10,890 nucleotides of DNA from an uncultured Anaerococcus sp. (GTDB lineage Bacteria; Bacillota; Clostridia; Tissierellales; Peptoniphilaceae). Location: contig URUJ01000017.1 in assembly GCA_900551095.1 (NCBI GenBank), forward strand, positions 1-10,890, in the 5' to 3' direction. Under the pieces are notes generated by a model, which saw nothing but the letters and a program-made list of their open reading frames with translations, was not told where the DNA came from and ran no database searches. Positions 6,834 to 10,890 of this stretch are shown one piece after another. Each line of letters begins with the position of its first letter. Position 1 is the first letter of the stretch. The position numbers and the translations under genes are program-made.

Positions 6834-7310
6834 TTAAAATTCTACATCGTCTTCTGGAAAGTCATCTACTTCTCTCCAAGGATCATTTACTAGTCCGTCA
6901 GGTTGTTCTCCTCTTTGTAGATGTTTTTTTACTACTAAACGAACATTACCTTTTGTACAAAGTACAGGTTCATCAAACCAAACCATGTCTCCTGGTTTTG
7001 CATTTTCTTTACCTGCTCTTTTTGCTGGTGTTGCAAGTTTATATGCCTCTATCAAACAATCTCTAGATGAATTTCCAACATGAGTCATAGTTGCTTTATA
7101 TTCCATCATATCACCAACGTATACTTTTTCTAAAACATCAACATCGTGATATCCTAAACATAATGACTCATCGCCATCATTTAAAATCATTTGTTCTGTT
7201 TCAACATCCCCGATAAAATCGAATTGACGTCCTACTGGTACTATTCCATCAGGATTTGATGCATCGGCTGTAGTCATGTTATAGCTTAAATAAGATACTT
7301 TTCTTGCCAT
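6834..7310 (-). CDS. hotdog-fold acyl-CoA ammonia-lyase-like subunit A
   Basis: This is a 158-residue hotdog protein. GDVETE (34-39), DGDESLCLGYHDVD (45-58), VYVGDMMEY (63-71), VGNSSR (78-83), EAYKLAT (88-94) and EPVLC (114-118) closely follow the pattern I recall for beta-alanyl-CoA:ammonia lyase. The N-terminal YxGxxVNGAR segment of the family is changed (NPDGIVPVGR, 19-28). It has an acidic C-terminal tail (VDDFPEDDVEF) beyond the usual core. The gene begins 12 bases after the CoA-transferase stop, with AGGAGG five bases before the ATG, and is followed 15 bases later by the second hotdog gene. Together the two subunits hold the motif set that one family protein normally carries. The inferred reaction is 3-aminoacyl-CoA to 2-enoyl-CoA + ammonia, in the cytosol; the acyl chain is unknown. 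Confidence 0.78.
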   Translation of the reverse strand: MARKVSYLSYNMTTADASNPDGIVPVGRQFDFIGDVETEQMILNDGDESLCLGYHDVDVLEKVYVGDMMEYKATMTHVGNSSRDCLIEAYKLATPAKRAGKENAKPGDMVWFDEPVLCTKGNVRLVVKKHLQRGEQPDGLVNDPWREVDDFPEDDVEF

Positions 7311-7322
7311 TTTTACCTCCTA

Positions 7323-8510
7323 TTAAATTACTCCTTCTTCTTTAAGTGCTTTTTCTTCTTCTTCACTTAGACTAAAAATTTCCCTATTATGTTGACCAAG
7401 TAATGGGGATGGTGTTTCTACTTTTCCAGGAGTTTCAGATAGTTTTGGTACTACTCCCTGAAAATACATATCCCCTGCAGTCGGATGATTTACATGAACC
7501 ATCATTTCCCTTGCTTTTGTTTGTGGATGATTTATGGCTTCTTCAACATTGAGAACTGGACCACATGGAATACCAACCTTGTCCATCATTTCTTCCATTT
7601 CTTTTTTAGTAAAATCTTTAACATAATCTCTCATTATTTCCTGTAAATCAGGCACGTAGTTTTTAGCTCTAAGTTCATTTGTTATAAATCTAGGATCTTC
7701 TATGAGTTCCTCTCTATTCATAACTGAACATAATTTTTTCCACAAATTATCATTGCCAACACCTACAGCAACATAACCATCTTTACATTCATAAATATCA
7801 AATGGAGAAATCGATGGATCTATATTCCCATTTCTCTCTGAGATTACTCCATCCATTGTATAATTAGGAATTGCATTTTCTAATAGACTAAATATTGTGT
7901 CCATCATTGCAACGTCAACTAATTGACCTTTACCAGTTTTTTCTCTATATTGTAGTGCGATTAAAGCTCCCACCATTTGGTAAATTCCAGATACATGGTC
8001 TGCTACAGATGGTCCTACTTTTACAGGCATAGTTTCCTTAAAACCAGTTAGGTTTACCATTCCTCCCATGGATTGAGCTACTATATCGTAGCATGGTCTA
8101 TGGCTTATAGGACCTGTCTGCCCAAAGCCTGATCCTGAAACATAAATAATTTTCGGATTTATTTTTCTAATTGTTTCATAATCAATTTTTAGCTTTTTTG
8201 TGACTCCACCCTTATAATTTTCGCAAAAGAAATCAGCATCTTTTACTAAATCATAAAGCATTTGAAGACCCTTTTCAGATTTTAAGTTTAATGTACAACC
8301 CTTCTTATTTCTATTTACATATCCATAAAATCCACTTTCTCCACTTTCTTTATCTATTGGTCCCCAAGTTCTACATTGATCTCCTCCTACAGGTTCAATT
8401 TTTATTACTTCGGCACCAAAATCAGCAAAGAACATTGTGCAAAAAGGTCCACTCAAGGCAGAAGTTAAATCTACAACCTTAAGTCCTTCTAGGGCTTTTT
8501 TACTTTCCAA
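7323..8510 (-). CDS. class III CoA-transferase (CaiB/BaiF/Frc family)
   Basis: This complete 395-residue protein belongs to the formyl-CoA transferase/CaiB family. It shows LEGLKVVDLTSALSGPFCTM (7-26), LADFGAEVIKIEP-like FADFGAEVIKIEP (28-40), NRNKKG (67-72), SGFGQTGP (127-134), the catalytic aspartate Asp171 in VGPSVADHVSG (the family forms an acyl-aspartyl anhydride there), GKGQLVDVAMMD (194-205), and the C-terminal PLLGQHN. Such enzymes move CoA between carboxylates without using ATP. Translation most likely starts at TTG (8508-8510): AGGAGG at 8518-8523 is seven bases upstream, while the ATG at 8513-8515 is out of frame and opens only eight codons. It is the first gene of the operon, behind the MerR-type promoter. 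The inferred role is activation of the imported amino acid using CoA from the reduced product. Confidence 0.92.
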   Translation of the reverse strand: MESKKALEGLKVVDLTSALSGPFCTMFFADFGAEVIKIEPVGGDQCRTWGPIDKESGESGFYGYVNRNKKGCTLNLKSEKGLQMLYDLVKDADFFCENYKGGVTKKLKIDYETIRKINPKIIYVSGSGFGQTGPISHRPCYDIVAQSMGGMVNLTGFKETMPVKVGPSVADHVSGIYQMVGALIALQYREKTGKGQLVDVAMMDTIFSLLENAIPNYTMDGVISERNGNIDPSISPFDIYECKDGYVAVGVGNDNLWKKLCSVMNREELIEDPRFITNELRAKNYVPDLQEIMRDYVKDFTKKEMEEMMDKVGIPCGPVLNVEEAINHPQTKAREMMVHVNHPTAGDMYFQGVVPKLSETPGKVETPSPLLGQHNREIFSLSEEEEKALKEEGVI

Positions 8511-8517
8511 TCCATTA

Positions 8518-8523
8518 CCTCCT
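8518..8523 (-). promoter_or_regulatory. ribosome binding site fixing a TTG start
   Basis: AGGAGG on the minus strand lies seven bases before the TTG at 8510. An out-of-frame ATG at 8515 is only two bases from it, too close for normal initiation, so TTG is chosen as the CoA-transferase start. Confidence 0.8.
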
Positions 8524-8541
8524 TTTCTTTATTCTAAAATA

Positions 8542-8572
8542 AGTATAACGTTTACACCAAGTGCAGAGTCAA
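8542..8572 (-). promoter_or_regulatory. MerR-type activated promoter of the fermentation operon
   Basis: On the minus strand TTGACT (8567-8572) and TATACT (8542-8547) are both near-consensus but separated by 19 bases (8548-8566). This is the over-long spacer that MerR-family activators correct by twisting DNA. The spacer contains an imperfect dyad centred on CAC-TTG-GTG, with further matches outward. Transcription would start near 8535, giving a leader of about 25 bases that includes AGGAGG. The natural candidate regulator is the MerR protein encoded at 2687-1809. Confidence 0.75.
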
Positions 8573-8657
8573 TATCTTCTGAATATATAATATTAATAAT
8601 ACATGTTCTTACTCTTATATAGTATCCTTCAGGGGTGAGTTTAATATATATAAAAAT

Positions 8658-8744
8658 TTATTGATTTCCAATATTTTTGATTATTATCAGAAAACATTTT
8701 CCTAAACGATTAACAATTCCAGCAAAATCTTTACTATTACTCAT
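8658..8744 (-). CDS. doubtful 28-residue ORF
   Basis: ATG at 8744 opens 28 codons ending at TAA 8660-8658. The peptide is short, amphipathic and mildly basic, starting MSNSKDFAGIVNRLGK and continuing with a hydrophobic CFLIIIK stretch. An AGGAGAG-like site lies eight bases upstream, but it is part of the terminator hairpin at 8746-8777, which makes expression doubtful. It could be a chance frame, a gene remnant, or a small membrane-active peptide. Confidence 0.18.
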   Translation of the reverse strand: MSNSKDFAGIVNRLGKCFLIIIKNIGNQ

Positions 8745-8745
8745 C

Positions 8746-8777
8746 AAAAAAACTCTCCTCTTACGGGGAGAGTTTTT
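8746..8777. terminator. bidirectional terminator bounding the operon
   Basis: The core stem CTCTCC/GGAGAG (8753-8758 with 8767-8772) is extended by an A-run pairing with T residues (8746-8752 with 8773-8777). It is flanked by A and T runs so that it reads as a terminator on both strands. It insulates the operon promoter from the lipoprotein genes transcribed towards it on the minus strand. Confidence 0.85.
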
Positions 8778-8880
8778 ATCGTTATTTTTCTTTCCTACTT
8801 TGTAAATATTAATCAATCTTTTATTAAGTTCACTATATAAATAAAATCACTTAATATTTTGCTTAACAAATTTAGTTTTT

Positions 8881-8905
8881 AAAAAAACAGTAGATTTCAC
8901 TACTG
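8881..8905 (-). terminator. terminator overlapping the lipoprotein stop codon
   Basis: A 6-bp stem CAGTAG/CTACTG (8888-8893 with 8900-8905) is followed on the minus strand by seven T residues (8881-8887). The first arm includes the last sense codon (CAG) and the TAG stop of the gene ending at 8900. Confidence 0.75.
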
Positions 8906-9499
8906 CAATTCTTCCCTATCTTCAAGTCTTAGTTCTAAGACTAGGGCGGATAAATCTTTATTATTTTTTATTTCTGAGTAAAAATCTGGGTTTTCTAGGC
9001 CTACAGTTGAAAATTCATTTGAATCAACCAAGAAGACAGCAAATATTGGGTAGGGCTCATTTTCCTTAAGGATTCCTCCATCAGTCCATTCCCAAACCCT
9101 AAATTCCCCATTTGCAAAAATTTGATCATCAAAGTCAAATTTTGTAACTTGGGAAATTTTCTTATCTGAAATCTCATAGACATTAACCTGGTTTGAAGAA
9201 AGTTCAAACCCTAGTTTTTGCCCTTCTACCAAGTCAGAAAGGCCAATTTCAAAAATTTCATTTTCTTCTCCCTTGTCAAAACTTGTGAGTTTCAGTTTAA
9301 GATTTGAGTCTTTTCCGCCCTTAATTGAATAAACTCCAGTACCAAAATCAAAGATATTACCACCATCATATTTGTCCATAATATCTAGTTCAAATTCTTC
9401 TTTTACTACTTTTACTTCTTTAGGATTTTGACTTTCTATTTTGCAGGACGCTAAGATTATCATACAAAAAACCAATAAAAGTATATTTTTCTTTTTCAT
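8900..9499 (-). CDS. predicted lipoprotein, tandem paralogue 3
   Basis: This 199-residue protein starts with a lysine-rich, hydrophobic signal peptide ending in the lipobox LASC, with the lipidated cysteine at 19, so it should be anchored on the outer face of the membrane. The mature part is mainly polar. It shares GxGVYSxKG, LxLxL, YEISDKK, FDD...AN, WEWxDGGxxK and a C-terminal LELRLED with the neighbouring gene at 10196-9603, and more weakly with 10824-10240. I do not recognise the family and see no catalytic or known binding motif. AAAGGAGG lies five bases before the ATG. It has its own promoter and terminator, so it is likely transcribed separately from its paralogues. A role as a surface binding or envelope-stress protein would be a guess. 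Confidence 0.8.
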   Translation of the reverse strand: MKKKNILLLVFCMIILASCKIESQNPKEVKVVKEEFELDIMDKYDGGNIFDFGTGVYSIKGGKDSNLKLKLTSFDKGEENEIFEIGLSDLVEGQKLGFELSSNQVNVYEISDKKISQVTKFDFDDQIFANGEFRVWEWTDGGILKENEPYPIFAVFLVDSNEFSTVGLENPDFYSEIKNNKDLSALVLELRLEDREELQ

Positions 9500-9526
9500 C
9501 CTATCCTCCTTTACTATATTAATTTT

Positions 9527-9555
9527 ATAATATCACAAAATATTAATCTTTACAA
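9527..9555 (-). promoter_or_regulatory. predicted promoter of lipoprotein gene 3
   Basis: On the minus strand TTGTAA (9550-9555) and TATTAT (9527-9532) are 17 bases apart. The -35 overlaps the end of the T-tract of the preceding terminator. Confidence 0.45.
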
Positions 9556-9576
9556 AAAAAGCGGCCAAAGCCGCTT
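9554..9576 (-). terminator. terminator of lipoprotein gene 2
   Basis: A GC-rich 7-bp stem AAGCGGC/GCCGCTT (9559-9565 with 9570-9576) with loop CAAA is followed on the minus strand by seven T residues (9554-9560). It lies 27 bases past the stop at 9603. Confidence 0.9.
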
Positions 9577-9602
9577 AAGTTTTTGATAATAGATTTATAA
9601 TG

Positions 9603-10196
9603 CTATATTTTGCTATCTTCAAGCCTTAATTCTAAAAGCATACCTGAGTATTCCTTATGAGTTTTTATCCAATCTCTTATATCATCCTCATGAAAAATCG
9701 GGGTTATTAAAGAATTAGCTTCATTAGAAAAACTTGCAAATACTGGGTAAACTTCTCCATCTTTGATTACTCCGCCATTATCCCACTCCCATCCATTTGA
9801 CATCTTGTTAGCGAGAGTTCTATCATCAAATTCATAATGGGTAAGTACAGAAGTTTTCTTATCTGAAATGTCATAAATATATAGCTCAGATGAGTTTACA
9901 GCTATACCAAGCTTATCTTTGTCTTCTATTTTAGGAAGCTCGATATCAAAAGCTTCAGTAATTTCCCCATTTTCATAAGTTGAAAGGGTCAGGCGGAGAT
10001 CATCAGGTCTTATTCCCTTAAAGGAATAAACTCCTGCCCCATAATCTAAAGTCTCTGCTCCATCTACAGCGTCCATTACATCAAGCTCGTAGTCTTCTTT
10101 GCTAATCATAACATCTTCTGCATTTTTTACTTCTACCTTGCAAGCCGCTAGACTTAGTATTAAAAGTAGGCTTAATAATATATTTCTCTTTTTCAT
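9603..10196 (-). CDS. predicted lipoprotein, tandem paralogue 2
   Basis: This 197-residue protein has a signal peptide ending in the lipobox LAAC, with Cys19 as the lipidation site. The mature region is clearly homologous to the product of 9499-8900: the shared order is DxMDxxDG, GAGVYSFKG, LRLTLSTYENGE, YDISDKK, FDDRTLAN, WEWDNGGVIK, VYPVFA and the C-terminal LELRLEDS. The lipobox and signal peptide show secretion and anchoring on the outer face of the membrane; the function is unknown. AAGGGG lies six bases before the ATG. It starts 43 bases after the stop of the upstream paralogue with no terminator between, so the two are probably co-transcribed. A terminator follows directly. Confidence 0.8.
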   Translation of the reverse strand: MKKRNILLSLLLILSLAACKVEVKNAEDVMISKEDYELDVMDAVDGAETLDYGAGVYSFKGIRPDDLRLTLSTYENGEITEAFDIELPKIEDKDKLGIAVNSSELYIYDISDKKTSVLTHYEFDDRTLANKMSNGWEWDNGGVIKDGEVYPVFASFSNEANSLITPIFHEDDIRDWIKTHKEYSGMLLELRLEDSKI

Positions 10197-10239
10197 TCCT
10201 ATCCCCTTTGATAATTGGAATTAAATTAAGTTTAAATAA

Positions 10240-10824
10240 TTATTTTGCTTCCTTATCCAAAATTAGTTCAAAGGCCAAAATCTTGAGGTCTTTATCTTCC
10301 TCACTTATTTTCTTAAGGTCTTCTTTGGTGATATTTTTTATATCAATATCCTTATCATCTTTGGACATACCAACAAAGAGGATAGCTGACTCCTTATCCT
10401 TGATATCAGCTTGGTCTAGCCAATAAGTCTTGTTAAAATAGTCCTTGTCCATAGTGGAATCTGACTTATAACTTGTATTATAATTTACTTTATCTCCTTC
10501 TATCCTAAAGTCGATATAGGAATCTTCATTAAAACCAATACCAATCAATGAATTATCTTTGACATCAAGTAAAGGTCCATCTACAAAGTTAGAAACTTCC
10601 CCGTCTTTTATGGTAAATAAGTTCATTTCTAGTTTTTCTGTATCAAGTCCTTTTAGGGAATAAGTATTATAGGCAAGGTCTAATTTCTTTTCTTCATCAA
10701 AATACTCTTTTACATCTACATCAGTCTTAGTCTCACTTATTTTTACACCTTCTTTTGGTTCTGCTTCCTTATTACAACCTGTAAAAGCAAGAGCCAAGGC
10801 ACAAATCAATAAAAACTTTTTCAT
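10240..10824 (-). CDS. predicted lipoprotein, tandem paralogue 1 (divergent)
   Basis: This 194-residue protein has a short signal peptide and lipobox FTGC with Cys17 lipidated. The mature chain is highly charged (many Asp, Glu and Lys). It keeps the YSLKGLDTEKLEMNLF segment and the C-terminal AFELILD, which align with YSxKG...LxLxL and LELRLED of the two downstream genes, but it lacks their WEWxDGG motif. It is therefore the most diverged member of a tandem family. GAAGGAGG precedes the ATG and a TATAAT lies at 10842-10847. It is the first gene of the lipoprotein unit as seen here; anything further upstream is outside the window. The function is unknown. Confidence 0.78.
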   Translation of the reverse strand: MKKFLLICALALAFTGCNKEAEPKEGVKISETKTDVDVKEYFDEEKKLDLAYNTYSLKGLDTEKLEMNLFTIKDGEVSNFVDGPLLDVKDNSLIGIGFNEDSYIDFRIEGDKVNYNTSYKSDSTMDKDYFNKTYWLDQADIKDKESAILFVGMSKDDKDIDIKNITKEDLKKISEEDKDLKILAFELILDKEAK

Positions 10825-10841
10825 CTTATCCTCCTTCGTAT

Positions 10842-10868
10842 ATTATAGTTGTAGTAATAAACACTACA
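10842..10868 (-). promoter_or_regulatory. -10 element with adjacent inverted repeat
   Basis: A perfect TATAAT on the minus strand (10842-10847) lies next to an inverted repeat, TGTAGT-N7-ACTACA (10850-10868), which sits where the spacer and -35 should be. No good -35 is seen. The layout would suit a repressor operator over the promoter of the lipoprotein unit. Confidence 0.4.
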
Positions 10869-10890
10869 TTTTGTTCTCAATCCCACTTTC

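Larger units (their letters stand above)
8511..8899. other. 389-base intergenic region upstream of the operon
   Basis: From left to right this region holds the ribosome binding site and MerR-type promoter of the CoA-transferase gene (8511-8572), an AT-rich stretch (8573-8745) with one doubtful 28-codon frame, a strong bidirectional hairpin terminator (8746-8777), and another AT-rich stretch (8778-8880) where I see no gene. It ends at the terminator of the neighbouring lipoprotein gene (8881-8905). Confidence 0.7.

Noticed and set aside
8746..8777. Possible glycine-riboswitch element because of the GGAGAG sequence
   Set aside because: The bases form a simple hairpin with flanking A and T runs. 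No second conserved aptamer segment is visible nearby, so it is a terminator.
9001..9207. A 68-codon minus-strand frame inside lipoprotein gene 3
   Set aside because: It is an alternative frame within a gene with a clear lipobox and paralogues, and has no independent start signal.
1..10890. CRISPR arrays, tRNA or rRNA genes, insertion sequences, toxin-antitoxin or defence systems
   Set aside because: I looked for regularly spaced repeats, cloverleaf-like sequences, transposase motifs and nuclease or antitoxin pairs on both strands and saw none.

Overview
The window looks like the chromosome of a low-GC, anaerobic, amino-acid-fermenting Firmicute. A Gram-positive anaerobic coccus of the Anaerococcus/Peptoniphilus type is a reasonable guess. 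This rests on the AT-rich DNA, strong AGGAGG-type ribosome binding sites, a pyruvate phosphate dikinase tail, and acyl-CoA chemistry typical of Stickland-type fermenters. No taxonomic search was possible, so the genus is inference.

Left part (1-1706). The 3' end of a pyruvate phosphate dikinase gene finishes at 176, followed by a strong terminator. A monocistronic TraX-family membrane protein gene (292-999) follows with its own promoter. It converges with two tiny membrane-protein genes (1605-1031, minus strand) that overlap by one base and have their own promoter.

Centre (1682-8777). This is a minus-strand gene cluster bounded by terminators at both ends. In order of transcription from 8510 it encodes a class III (CaiB/BaiF/Frc) CoA-transferase, two different small hotdog proteins of the beta-alanyl-CoA / 3-aminobutyryl-CoA ammonia-lyase type, an acyl-CoA dehydrogenase, a branched-chain-amino-acid (LIVCS/BrnQ) carrier, a FabK/nitronate-monooxygenase-like flavoprotein, and last a MerR-family regulator with a GyrI-like effector domain. 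Together these make a plausible closed cycle. The carrier imports a beta-amino acid and the CoA-transferase activates it. The hotdog pair removes ammonia to give an enoyl-CoA, and the dehydrogenase (with an electron-transfer flavoprotein encoded elsewhere) reduces that to an acyl-CoA, which donates its CoA to the next substrate. The logic resembles the carnitine-reducing cai operon with ammonia elimination in place of dehydration. The substrate is unknown. The only promoter visible ahead of the first gene has the over-long 19-bp spacer typical of MerR-activated promoters, which matches the MerR gene at the distal end.

Right part (8881-10868). Three tandem minus-strand genes encode paralogous small lipoproteins (194-199 aa) of unknown function. 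The first two transcribed (10824-10240 and 10196-9603) probably share a transcript that ends at a terminator at 9554-9576. The third (9499-8900) has its own promoter overlapping that terminator, and its own terminator begins inside its stop codon.

The most interesting content is the central cluster: the split of ammonia-lyase motifs between two subunits, the MerR-type promoter 5.8 kb from its likely regulator gene, and the substitution of the usual active-site histidine in the FabK-like protein.
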